In this document: positions 1 through 12,300 of the stretch, one piece after another
Numbering within the stretch: position 1 is the first letter of the stretch
How the letters are laid out: each line of letters starts with the position of its first letter
From: Mycogone perniciosa
Taxonomy: Eukaryota > Ascomycota > Sordariomycetes > Hypocreales > Hypocreaceae
NCBI GenBank assembly: GCA_025331125.1
Contig: JAOALB010000139.1
Location: forward strand, 62,001 to 126,000
DNA: 64,000 nucleotides
Direction: 5' to 3'
Notes under the pieces: model-generated
Database searches by the model: none
What the model was told of the DNA's origin: nothing
What the model saw: the letters and a program-made list of their open reading frames with translations, nothing else
Translations under genes and position numbers: made by a program

Positions 1-5
1 GCTGA

Positions 6-290
6 TCCCAAGTTAGGTGGGAAAAGCTGCTGCTTGAATACATGAAAACTTGCTAACCAATTGATCATGACCATCCAGATCTAGAAAATCAAGTTTTCAT
101 GATATCTTCATTAACTTACCCATCAAGCTATTATTGCAAGCTAGTTGGGAATGAAGGAATGTGCGCTGGAATGAAGGAATGTGCCGTGATGTGGAACTAT
201 CCGTTACTGAGGTTGATAGTGTGACAGGGTACATTTGGCACCAAGTTCAAGCCCTAGACCAATAATCCTCCCATGAGATACGAATGCCAA
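6..290 (+). repeat. Dispersed repeat, copy 1 (left flank of the cluster)
   Basis: This stretch matches 37258-37595 in the same orientation: long shared segments begin at CCCAAGTTAGGTGGGAAAAG and run through TTGCAAGCTAGTTGGGAAT and the GGAATGTG-rich part to GAGATA. Differences are mostly G/A and C/T transitions, with copy 1 usually carrying the A or T, which fits mild RIP or methylation decay. Copy 1 lacks roughly 17 and 37 bp present in copy 2. Inside it a GAATGAAGGAATGTG unit occurs twice in tandem (about 149-183). The element may extend beyond the window start. I see no coding potential; its class (solo LTR, MITE or other) is unknown. Confidence 0.8.
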
Positions 291-1373
291 TAGGCTACGG
301 CTTTCCATACAATGACTGGCAGCTTTAATAATTTCCAATCCATCCAAGTACACCATGACTGAAGATTTTTATGTTGATTAATTAGAAAATTATTAACTTC
401 GTCCTTCAGCTTGATTCCATTTGCATTCCATTACTAGTAGCCTGTGGTGTTTGAACTTGACCTGAACCTAGACATGGCCTTCTCGGGTAGGGAGCATGAG
501 AGAGGCATTCCACGTCGCCGTGAAATCGGCTGATATTGTGACATACATGCTCGTGAGACACCATGTGGTATGCCTGTGCCGCAAGACCCCCGGCCCGCTA
601 GAATTATCGTAGATGACACGGGGCCGTTTCAGCCGCAGTAGTTTGAGCACATCCACTTACTGTTTAATAGTAGTACTAGTAAAGGTTGATAAAATTACTA
701 CTACTACTAGTATCTACCAGGATTTACTCTGAAGACAAGTACCTTGATCGTATGGCATGGCGTGCTCCGTATAAGCGACCATATTAGTGGTCCCTTGATG
801 CAGTGAGCCTCGGACTTACGGCTGGCCAATCACACATCACAGACCCGCAAGGATCATGTTTGTCAGATCGTGTTCAATCCTTCGGCTTCCAGAACAGGCC
901 ACTTGCTTCTGACTAATATGGTTAGGTTTGCCAGTCGTGAAGAGAACATCCACTTCATGCTTGTCTGATAGACATATGCGTCAAGGGATTGTGAATGTCG
1001 ATATGTGCCACTTACTCAGCCCCTGAATCATCATTCGCCACACCGCCGATCCTGGCACTGACAGCGCCATGACAGGAATGGAGGCCATTTGTTCCGTGAA
1101 GGTGGGCTCTGGTATTACTGGCAAGTCATAGGAATTTCGACTGTTGGCGTCAGATAATAGGATTCGGCTGTAATATTAACTACGGGTCGATGTAAAGACA
1201 GCATAGAACCTTTTCCATTTATCTGCTAGCTGTGCTCCGTTTCATCTCACGGTTGCTACAAGCTACCAATTCTATACCACATTGTTCTGTTCTTTGTTCT
1301 TTATTCTTTCTAAGACACGGAAGTTACGCAAACACTCACTAGACTCTCTATGATACCATAAACAATCTGCATC
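291..1373. other. Upstream region of the PKS, no gene seen
   Basis: No credible gene. The short minus-strand ORFs at 434-656 have no recognisable content. There is a run of (TAC/GTA)-type trinucleotides with ACTAGTA motifs at about 666-715. The promoter of the PKS should lie in the last few hundred bases, which are pyrimidine-rich (TTGTTCTTTATTCTTTC near 1292-1310), as is common upstream of fungal start codons. I could not identify a convincing TATA box or a bZIP-type palindrome. Confidence 0.5.
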
Positions 1374-4300
1374 ATGCCGTCCCTTGAAGAGCCCGTCCAT
1401 ACCCTCCCACTACACTACACTACTTCTTATGATTCATTTTCAGATATATCGAGCACAAACACTAAAGGAACCGATGATGTATCCGAACCGCCTGAGCCCA
1501 TTGCCGTTGTTGGCATGGCCATGCGGCTACCGGGTAATGTTCACAACGGAGATGATTTCTGGCGGCTGTTAGTTGAGAAGAGAAGCGGTCTTTGTGATGT
1601 CCCCAAAGATCGATTTAATGTTGAAGGCTTCCATGACCCTTCTGGAAAGCCTGGGACATTCAAGATGAATAAAGGATATTACCTGCAAGACGTCGATATC
1701 CAGCAGTTTGATACTTCATTCTTCTCGTTATCGAAGACAGAACTCGAGCGTCTCGACCCACAACAGAGACAGTTGTTGGAGGTTACATACGAATGCATGG
1801 AGGATGCCGGCGCAACTTCTTGGAAAGGCAGCGATATTGGCTGCTATGTTGGTGTTTTTGGTGAGGATTGGCAGGACCTGAACGCCAAAGAAACGCAACA
1901 TCGGGGCGGATATCGTGTCACCGGTTATGGTGACTTTGTTCTTGGAAACCGAGTATCATATGAATTCGACCTCCACGGACCAAGGTATGTCATTTCCACC
2001 CCCCCATTTCATGTTAATTCGGAAAAAAGTTCTCACACTATCAATCAGTATGACGGTCAAGACCGGTTGTTCTTCATCACTAGTCTGTTTGGACTTAGCC
2101 TGCGAGGCCATCAGAAAAGGTGACTGCGAGGGAGCGTTGATCTGCGGCACCAGTCTGATCTTCTCACCCACAATGACACTTGCCCTCCAGGATCAAGGCG
2201 TGCTTTCTCCATCCGGAATATGCAGAAGTTTTGATGCCGCTGCAGACGGCTACGGGCGAGGCGAAGGTGTCAACGCAATTTACATCAAGAAGTTGAGCCA
2301 AGCTCTAGCAGATGGGGATTCTGTGCGAGCCATCATCCGCGGCACCAGCGTCAACACTGACGGGCGAACAAATGGAATGCTGACACCCAGCCCCATAGCC
2401 CAGGAGGCTTTGATTCGACGTGCCTACCGTCAGGCTGGCATCAAGGATCTGTCTGAGACTGCCATTGTTGAGTGCCATGGTACTGGCACTTCTGTCGGAG
2501 ATCCGCTCGAAACGTCTGCTGTGGCCCAGTGTTTCGGAGACAAAGGGATGATCATTACTTCTGTCAAGCCCAACGTGGGACACTCTGAAGGCGCAGCCGG
2601 CCTTACCAGTCTCATCAAAGCTATTCTTGCTATTGAGCATCGACAAGTGCCACCTAATATCAACTTCAAGACTCCAAATCCGGACATTCCATTCAAAAGA
2701 TGCAAGCTTCACGTGCCTGTTGACGTTGAAGATTGGCCTCAAGGTCGGGCTGAGCGAGTCAGTGTCAACTCTTTCGGCATTGGTGGTGTTAATGCCCATG
2801 TACGTGATGCATATCAGACCGATCAATCTTCAACTTTTTGCTGACATTTACAGGTTATTGTCGAGTCATTGGAACAATATGGAAAACACAATCCCAGGTT
2901 CAGCCCCGATGCAATCCACACCAACAAGATTGCCCGTGTGAATAATTCCATTGATAGTACTCATCCCAATGGACATTCCAGTGGCAACGGGTACTCCAAT
3001 GGCAACGGCCACTCAAATGGAAATAGCCTCAAGGCCCTCAAGGGTCAAGTCTACTCCAATGCAGACAGCCAAGTCGAGAGTGGCGATGAGACTGAGAGTA
3101 CCACCGACAGCAGTGATATCGTAGAGGTTCCTGTGGAAATACTACCACAGCTTCTGCTCCTCTCTTCCAGCACCGAAGCAACTCTGAACGAGACAATCGA
3201 AACATATCGAGACTATGTTTCAACCACCAAGGAGAGCCTGAGGGATGTAGCATATACACTGGCCAATCGTCGGGAACATAAGGCTTATCGAGCTTACGCC
3301 ATCAACGGGCCCCAGACTTCCTTTGAGATATCAATTTCAGACTCTGTCAAGCCACTTCCAACTATTGGCTGGGTCTTCACGGGCCAAGGTGCTCAATGGC
3401 CAGAGATGGGAGCCGAACTAATTGATCGCAACTCCGTGTTTAGGAAGACGATCAGGGATCTGGACAGCTTTTTGCAAGGGCTCCCAATGCCTCCTCCTTG
3501 GAATATTGAGGAGGAGTTGCGCAAGCCCTCGGGCGAAAGTCGTGTTCAGAAAGCAGAGTTCGGTCACCCCTTGTCTATTGCTGTCCAGGTTGGGCTTATC
3601 AATGTCCTTCGTTCTTGGGGAATCAAGCCAGACTTTGTGCTCGGACATTCTTCCGGTGAAATGGCTGCTGCTTACGCCAGTGGTGCCATTACTGCTGAGG
3701 CTGCTATGGCTGCAGCTACTTTCCGTGGCACCACGAGTGGTGAAACCAAATCTGAGAAGCGAGGCTCAATGGCAGCTATTGGATTGGGTCCCCATGAAAT
3801 GGCTCCCTACATGGAGCCAGGTGTTGTCGTAGCCTGCGAGAACAGTCAATGCAGCGTTACCGTGTCTGGTGACAGCGAGCAGGTTGAGAAAGTGGTCCAG
3901 AATATCAAGGAGCAGCGCCCTGGAGTCCTTGCACGTTTCCTGAGGGTTGAGAAGGCTTTCCACTCGCACCACATGCTTGAGTACGGACCTCTGTATGAGG
4001 AACATCTGGAGCCATATATCCAGAGTGTTTCGCCCCCAATACCTTTCTACTCTTCAGTAACCGGCAAGAGACTCACTGGAGAGGGAGACCTTGGACCAGC
4101 CTACTGGCGTCAGAATATGGAAAGCCCGGTTCTGTTCAATACTGCACTTCGATCAGCACTCGCAGGTCGAGAGGATCGAGTGCTTCTGATTGAAGTCGGA
4201 CCTCACCCAGCCCTGAAGGGACCTGTTGGTCAGATTCTCAGAGATCTTGATCGCAGTGCTGATGTTCACGTGGGTACTCTTGCAAGAGACAAGGGACAGG

Positions 4301-7300
4301 AGGAGAGTCTCTACCACCTTGCAGGCAAGCTCTTCCAGCAGAACCTTTCGCTTAAATATTCCGCTATTTGCCCGCCGGGTAAGCACGTCAGCACGCTCCC
4401 GCGATATTCTTGGAAGAAGGACAATTCCTACTGGGCTGAGTCCCGTATTGCACGGGAGTGGAGGTTCCGCAAACACGTGCCTCATGACCTACTTGGAGTC
4501 AGAGTTATTGAGGTTTCTAATGAGCCATGCTGGCGAAATAGGTTGGCTATCCAAGATGTGCCGTGGTTGACCGGCCACGAAGTCAGTGGCCAGATTGTAT
4601 TCCCGGGCGCTGGGTATATTTCCATGGTTGGAGAGGCTGTCAGGCAGTTGGATGGAGAGTTGACCTACAGCCTTACCAACGTCAGTATCACTGCCGGTTT
4701 AGTTCTTGAACATGACAAGGTCACTGAACTAGTCACGAAACTGACGCCATCTTCCGTTGACTCCTCAGACGAGACACCATCCTATACCTTCAACATCAGC
4801 TCTTTCGATGGAAACAAATGGGTGAAACACTGCACTGGAGAGGCAAAAGCATCTGTGGACAAGTCTGTCAATCTGAACGCTCCTGAGTCAATTCCTCTGT
4901 CCCGAAAGGTCGATGAGGGTGATTGGTACGGCATTTTGAACAGTGTCGGTTTCAACTACACTGGGCTTTTCCGAGGCCTTCGGAGAATTACTGCTGCACC
5001 TGAGAGAAGTCGCTCTGTTGCCACAGTGTCTACAGAAGCGGCCAACGTGGGGAAGAAGTATGCAATCCATCCTGCTGTCATTGATCAATGCTTCCAGCTT
5101 TTCACCGTGTCTGCTTTCCGGGGCCTTCGACGAAACTGCCGCACCATTGCAGTCCCAACTTTCATTGAGGAGATCATTGTTTCGCCAACCTCGAAAGACT
5201 TGACCGTCACTGCAGACATCAACTCTGTTGAACGAGGTTCATTTGTCGGTGATCTGGTTGCTCAAGATGGTAATCAGATCATTCTCTCCCTCAAAGGCTT
5301 CAAGGCCACTGCTCTCACCAGCACCGACTCTGCGGAGGACAATGTGCCTCTCGTTACACAGTTCGAATGGCGGCCTCATGCTGACTTGGCCCGACTGGAC
5401 AAGTACATGCACCCTCGTACTGACCAACCCAAGGAATGGGCTCTGTTGGAGGAGTTGATGCTCCTCTGTAGTTTTGACCACCTTGAGAGGGTTAAATTGA
5501 CGGATGATGCGCCACCTCATCTATTCAAGTTCTTCAAATGGATGCAATACCACGTTGAGCGCTATCAATCTGGGTCTAATATTTTCGTTTCCGAGGACCT
5601 TGAACTGTGGAACTTGAGCCGTGATGAGAGAGTGGCAAGAATTGAGCAGATCGTTGCAGAGGTTTCTAAGTCGACGTGGGCAGTCTTCTCAACTGCCATC
5701 TATCGTCTCTTCGAAACCGCCGATACACTGTTCACTGGCGAGACGCACGCTCTGCACGTCCTTATGAAGGATGATGTCCTCACTCAGTTCTACCTAGTTG
5801 GCGACTCCCTCAACTATGGCGATGCGATCCGAGCGATTGCGCACACGAATCCGAGGTTGAGAGTCCTTGAGATCGGTGCTGGTACTGGTGGAACCACGGT
5901 CAAGATCTTGGATGCCCTGAAGTCTTCATATGGTGAGCGCATGTACAGCAGCTACACGTACACTGACATTTCTGCCGGTTTCATGACGGCAGCCAAGGAA
6001 CGCTTTGCTGACTATGAGAGCATCGAATACGCCGCTCTTGACATCACCCAAGATCCTGTTGAACAAGGATTCCAACAAGGTGGCTATGACCTCATCATTG
6101 GATCAAATGTCGTTCACGCTACCCCAAGTCTTCAAACATCCCTCGGAAACTTGAAGAGCTTGCTCAGTCCTGGTGGCAGACTCTTCCTGCTGGAGCTTTG
6201 CCCAGAGACTAAGTTTGTCAACTATGTCATGGGTTTCCTCTCTGGTTGGTGGCTAGGCGCCGATGATAACAGAGCCGATGAGCCATGCATTTCGCCTGAA
6301 CGATGGGCGGATGAATTGGTTCGTGCGGGATTCAAGGCACCAGACGCCATTGTCCTTGATGGAACTGCGCCTTATCACAATAGCGCTGGCATAATCGCGT
6401 CACCAGACATCAAGAGCAGCAAGCCTTCAACGGTCACTTTGCTATCCTACTTCCCTGACGGTCCATATGTCGATGAGGTGAAGGCTAGCCTTGAAAGACA
6501 AGATATCGCCGTCGACATCCGTGTCTTTGGCCAGCCGCTCCCATCCAATGATGTCATTTCTTTGCTTGACCTCCAAGAGCCGTTGGTTCACGAATTCACT
6601 GACCAGTCATTTAATACCCTGGTTGGTCACTTGAAGGCCCTTAACTCAAGAGTTATCTGGGCTACCAGATCATCCCAGGTTGCCTGTCAAGATCCAAAGG
6701 CTGCAATGACCCTTGGCCTCGCCAGAACAGCTCGCAGTGAACTCTCTGTCAAGCTCTTCACTGTTGAGATTGACAATGCCACGAGCTTCGTGAGTGTTGC
6801 GGATATCCTGAGCAAGATCCTCTTACGTGTTCGCGTCCCAGAGTTGGATGCTCACAGCATGGACCCCGACTGGGAATATGCGATTATCGATGGTGAGATT
6901 CTCGTCCCCAGATTGCACTGGAAGACTTTCTCCAAGGCTTTCACGGAGACCGATCGGGAGGAAAAGGCATCCACAAAGCAAATCACAGTCAGGACGCCTG
7001 GATTGCTTCATACTATGGAATGGAGTGAAATGGAACGTGAGCCTCTTGGACATGGTCAAGTTCTTGTTCAAACCAAGTCGATTGGTCTGAACTTCAGAGT
7101 TAGTACTTCCCCCTCTGGATCGACTGCATAATTCTTACATTTTTACAGGATGTTCTCATCGCTCTGGGTGTTCTTGACAATAGCACTCGAGAGATCGGCC
7201 TTGAGGGATGCGGTGTGGTTGTAGCAACCGGTCCAGGGGTCAGCAAGCTCGAGGTCGGTGATCGGGTAATGTATATGTCCAGCGGGTGCTTCTCTACGCA

Positions 7301-9398
7301 CATCATACTTCCTCAGGTCTTGTGCGTTAAGATTGATGGCTCCATGACCTTTGAGCAAGGTGCTGCTTTGCCTTGTGTGTACGCCACTGCTACCATGGCA
7401 TTGGCGGACAAGGCCAACTTGCAGCCTGGCCAGGCAAGTTCTTCTTCTCATTTATATCCTACTAGCTACTAACACATGGTGCTCATAGACAATTCTCATT
7501 CACTCTGCTTGCGGTGGTGTCGGCTTAGCCGCCATTCAGATTGCCCAGATGCTCGGCGCAGAGGTCTTCTGTACCGTGGGCAACGACGAGAAGGTTCGCT
7601 ATCTCATGGAGAATCACAACATTCCACGCTCCCACATCTTCAACTCTCGCGACTCTTCATTCTTGCGCGATGTCATGAAGGCTACCAACAACCAGGGCAT
7701 GGATGTTGTCCTCAACTCCTTGTCGGGTGCTCTTCTACACGCCTCGTGGAAGTGTGTTGCTGAATTTGGTACCATGATTGAAATCGGAAAGCGAGATTTC
7801 CGTCGTCGCGCCAAGCTCTCCATGGAGGCCTTTGAGAAGAATCGTACTTTTGTTGGCCTAGATCTGTGGCAGGTCTCTCAAGAGCGTCCGGAGAAGGCTG
7901 CAGCGTAAGTTATCCCTATCGAGATGCCAAACATCACCCTATTCTTGTTGAACCCAACTAACCATGTCCAAGGCTTTTGGAACGCTGTGTCAAGTGGATC
8001 CGTGATGGTGCTCTGAAGCCTGGTGCTATTGCCAAAGTCTGGGAGGCTCACCAAGTTCAAGAAGCGTTCAGATTCATGCAGTCTGGACGTCACATCGGCA
8101 AGATCATCATCAACATGCCCGAGGACCCATCAACCCTTGCATCTGTTCATGCCGCTCCCGCCCCAGTCATGCGAGGAGACCGCAGCTATCTCCTCGTTGG
8201 TGGTCTGGGTGGCTTGGGACGGGCTGTCGCTACCTGGATGGTTGAACAAGGAGCGCGCCATATCATGTTCATGTCACGATCGGCGAAATTTACTCCTGAA
8301 CTGCAGGGCTACATCAAGGAGCTTGGCGCTCAAGGCTGCCAAGTTCAGCTCGTGGCGGGCAGTGTAAGCAACAAGCTCGATGTGGAGAGAGCTGTTCAGA
8401 ATGCAGCAAAGCCACTTGCCGGTGTCATCAACTTGTCAATGGTCTTGAGGGTAAGAACTGATCATTTGTGCTTTGTGTCGAGATTGGTAGACTAACATGA
8501 GCTTCTCTAGGATATTTCTCTGAGTGAGATGTCTTTTGACGATTGGACCACAGCTGTGGCTCCCAAAGTACAAGGCACCTGGAACCTTCATAACTCGATC
8601 ACCACTGAGTTGGACTTTTTTATCCTATGTTCATCGTATAGTGGTATTGTTGGTCAATGGGGTCAAGCCAACTACGCAGCCGCGAACACCTTCCTGGACG
8701 CCTTCGTTCAGTATCGACATCACAAGGGCCTTGCTGCCTCTGTTATTGATATTGGCGTCATGGGAGAGGTGGGTTTCGTTTCGAAGAACCAGGACATCTT
8801 CGATCTCTTCCAAAAGTCTGGTTTACGTATCCTGAAGGAACGGGATCTCCTTGACGCTATGAACCTGGCTATTCAGAGATCTCAGCCTGTCAAAGCGCGC
8901 ACTGAGGACGGCGCTTATATCAGCCCAAGCCAGTTCCTCTTGGGCCTGGTTACCACTGTGCCGATTGTTTCACCAAGCAATCGTGTGGTTTGGAAGGCCG
9001 ATGTTCGCATGAGTGTCTACCATAATATCAATGGCAGCGCTGAATCATCTGCAAACGCATCAGCGAACGCAGCCAAGCAAGATAGCGTTGAGGGCCTGGT
9101 GGCCTCCGCTGCTTCGAACCCAGCCGTTCTCGAGGAAGAGGGCACTTCTACGAAGATTGCTAAGGGCATTGCCTCTGCCCTGGCCAACTTCCTCATTAAA
9201 GATGAGGACAGCATTAAGATTGAATACTCACCAGAGAACGTTGGCGTTGACTCGTTGGTTGCTATGGAGCTCCGTAACTGGATCCGTCAAAAATTCAGTG
9301 TTGAGACAAGCGTCATGACCATCGTTCAAAGCGCATCCCTGGTTACTTTGGCAGAGCACATCCGACAGGGCCTCATTGAGCGTTTTCAGTCTTCATAA
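1374..9398 (+). CDS. Highly reducing type I polyketide synthase (KS-AT-DH-MT-ER-KR-ACP)
   Basis: Iterative HR-PKS of 2557 residues in seven exons: 1374-1984, 2049-2799, 2854-7098, 7149-7433, 7489-7904, 7973-8450, 8511-9398. KS: Cys211 in GCSSS, His347 in ECHGTGT, His382 in NVGHSEG. AT: GQGAQW near 630, nucleophile motif GHSSGE near 717. DH: His1029 in TGHEVSG, Asp1198 in HPAVIDQ. MT: SAM loop LEIGAGTGG around 1460. ER: NADPH loop SACGGVG near 1971. KR: GGLGGLG near 2177, Tyr2317 in NYAAAN. ACP: Ser2510 in VDSL. Every catalytic motif I checked is intact, so a reduced, C-methylated chain is expected. No thioesterase or reductase follows the ACP, so release must be in trans; two thioesterase-like genes lie downstream. 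A Ser/Gly/Asn/His-rich linker separates KS and AT. Intron 4 has a GC donor. The product is unknown. Confidence 0.96.
7434..7488 (+). other. GC-AG intron (PKS intron 4)
   Basis: The donor reads CAG|GCAAGT, the standard context of GC-AG introns. A branch-site-like CTACTAAC precedes the acceptor CATAG|ACA. Removing 7434-7488 joins PGQ to TILIHSACGGVG, the conserved ER nucleotide-binding region. The nearest GT (7438) would break the reading frame, and no AG in range restores it, so the GC donor is required. Confidence 0.88.
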
Positions 9399-12300
9399 TT
9401 GGAATGGATAATATTGTTAATGAGAATGCTTAAATCACATGTTTTTGTATTTCGTACAGTTATATAGCCTAGACAATGGAGTTTTGAATTTACATACTAT
9501 GTTTGTTACCTTCGCACTAAGGCGGCTTTTAAACCAAGGAGCGACCAAGAGACAGGCAACATAATTAAAATCACGCTTTGATCTTCCATTTTATGCTTCT
9601 AAAATCATTAATTTTATATCAGGGTCACGCTCGTTGATCCTCTTGGTGAGAATTAATCGTAACGCTATTATTGATTCACGTTAATCCATCGATTGGCGGC
9701 CGCACTGCTAATAAAAGCTGAGTCGTCGATAATCTCTGCAATTGGCGCCTTGTTGTACTTGGCCCAAGTCGACGCGTTAGCACAGCTTGAAAACAACATC
9801 GGCAACAATGTTGAGTTTGTTTCGGCCGCAAAGCAAAAGTATAATAACTTTAGTCCGATGAATCTATGCCAGGCTTTTTACAAAAGACCAAGAAGGGAAG
9901 CCAGAAATATAGGCATCCGTCAAGGTCTCATACGGGACAATTTTCCAGACGCCAACACATCCCAAATTAACTATGTTATCGAAGTTGACGTTCGGGATAA
10001 TTTCGATGACCTTTTTTTTCACCTTGTTCAAACTTCATGGCGCCATCATTCTTACTCGAAACTTGTAATAGCCTGGAAAAGTCTATTGACAACGTAATAT
10101 GTGTTGCCACATGACACGGTAGCAACAGAGACTCAAGGGAGAACACTGCCTCCTGCAAGCCACACGTATGTCTGCATCTTCTAGCAGCTCATGATGTCAC
10201 AAATCTCCGAGAAACTAAGCCCTTCAGGCTGAACCAGTACTTCGGGATGCAATTAGACTATTCTAGAATCTTGAAACGCCGCTGCAGTGAACATCTACCA
10301 GTGTGGCGGAGGCGAAATCCCTGCGAGTCATGTTATACTTCACAAGCCTTGGCGCTTTATGCTATGATTTATACATTCCATACTGATGTTCTGTCATAGT
10401 TTAGTCTATATTGGTTTCCAAAACCTCCGAGGTACTCATGGTTGATGATGTAGCTTGTAGTTAGTCTCCAAGTTGACTTTTGTACACCATCAAACCTACA
10501 ATATATAGATGAAGCATACACTTTACAGTTTATATTTCACTGAAATTATCCCTAATTTGTTCATGCCAGTTCATCACAATGAAGGGGTCCAAATTATGGA
10601 TAGTATTTCTGTACTTTGAGCAGCTTCGCAGCCAATGTGATATCAAGCTTTGCATCTGAACGCTAATCTCCCGCAACCAACAACATCTGTGCGCATTGTG
10701 AAAACGTACCTGCAGTATGTAGTATTACTTGGATCTTGGCGAATCGTATGCAGATCTCGAATGCTACGTTAATTGATTGATAATTGCCAAGAATAGAGTT
10801 GAGCGATCTACAATGGGGTCAGGGCCTCCGGGTACATAGATGATTTCGAATGTCTCACATTCTTTATTACTGGCATTACGATGTATATGGAGGAGTGGTT
10901 CGAGGGCAATTATTGGAAGTCATACATGACATAGGTTTAGGCAATACAAGATATGGATAGACACAAATATCATCTGAACAGTTATTTTACTACACCCGGG
11001 TTGATTTCTGTTTTGCTGCCCTCTCAGTACTAATTGAAGGGGTGCTAATGGGAGCGCCCTTTAATATGTATAACAACGATCCAGTTTTTATTATTCTCGT
11101 TCTGCCGAGGACTTCAGAGCAGTATTTCGGGCCATAGGACACAGATATGCATCTAAATAGAATACATACGAGTAATAGCTGTGTCTACTGTTCGAATAAA
11201 TCGCTTTGTATGATTTCACTATAGGCCCTAATAACCTTCATACGCCCAAAACCAAAAAGGGACGAAAAAGTCTATCTATGGGGTGGCAATACGACGTACC
11301 CGAGGGTTTGGGTAGTGGAATTTGCTCATCGAGACAAGGGTCAAGAGCTGTGACTGAACAGGGAAACTGGGAACCCAACCGGGATACACTCGCATTGAGG
11401 CGAAATTCAAAAGCAAACTTGGCAAAGGATCTGTCATTTCCGGAGCTTTTGCCAACTTTGTTAATCCCTGCATACCAACGTGGCTATTAGATGCAGTATT
11501 TCGTTTCACACGGACTAGCCACTGTTGCCGTGTCTATCCTCGCGTTGTTGCTGCTCATACTAATCCGAAAGTGATGCTATTAATCAGTTGTGTAAAATCT
11601 ATAGTCTTCGGCAAATGATTAATAGCGGTACTGTATTATCGTTTTGAATTGACTTCATTTTGCCTTAACGCTTATCCTGCGCCTCCTAAGGATGATCCAC
11701 ACACCCTTCTATTTCCACGTTCCGCTCTAATAGTTTCGAGTTCCGAACTGCTTAGTAATTTCAAGCAATGTGCTCCACATTACTCCTATAGGGTGACACG
11801 GAGTCCATTTGACTAGGTATTCATCATTTTATGAGTAGGGAGGATCAGGCCACCTTCTGAATCCTTTCGGGATTATGGCAGTCATCCGGTCGGTAATAGC
11901 TGTTACGCTAATTGTTACTACTATGAGCACTACTCCGAACTGAAAGTAGTAGTATTCCGTTTGCCCCCACGGGCTTCGGGTGAATAAGGTCCCCATAAAT
12001 AATTCCCCGGCAGGAGGTGTGGACCGACGAAAGCTGACTTCTATCAAGGGTAGTAAGTAGTAATAATATAGGAGCATCGAAGGAATGTGTCAAAATCTAA
12101 AGAAACGCCGCAGTGCCATGAATACGATGTGATACACGGCGCATTACTTATCGGCTGGTATTTAGGATCTTTATCTCCAGCTACTCTAGATACGAACTAC
12201 GAGTACGGAGTACAAACAAGTATTCGATATCTAGAGGCTATGCACATTCCTTGGCGCGCACACGTACTTCGTAGTGCTAGTAGTAGTAGTAATACTAGTA

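Noticed and set aside
2305..2826. 173-codon minus-strand ORF
   Set aside because: Antisense shadow of the KS domain, which has intact catalytic motifs on the plus strand.
9693..10097. 134-codon ORF downstream of the PKS
   Set aside because: No homology I recognise, no intron or promoter support; kept only as a possible relic in the gap entry.
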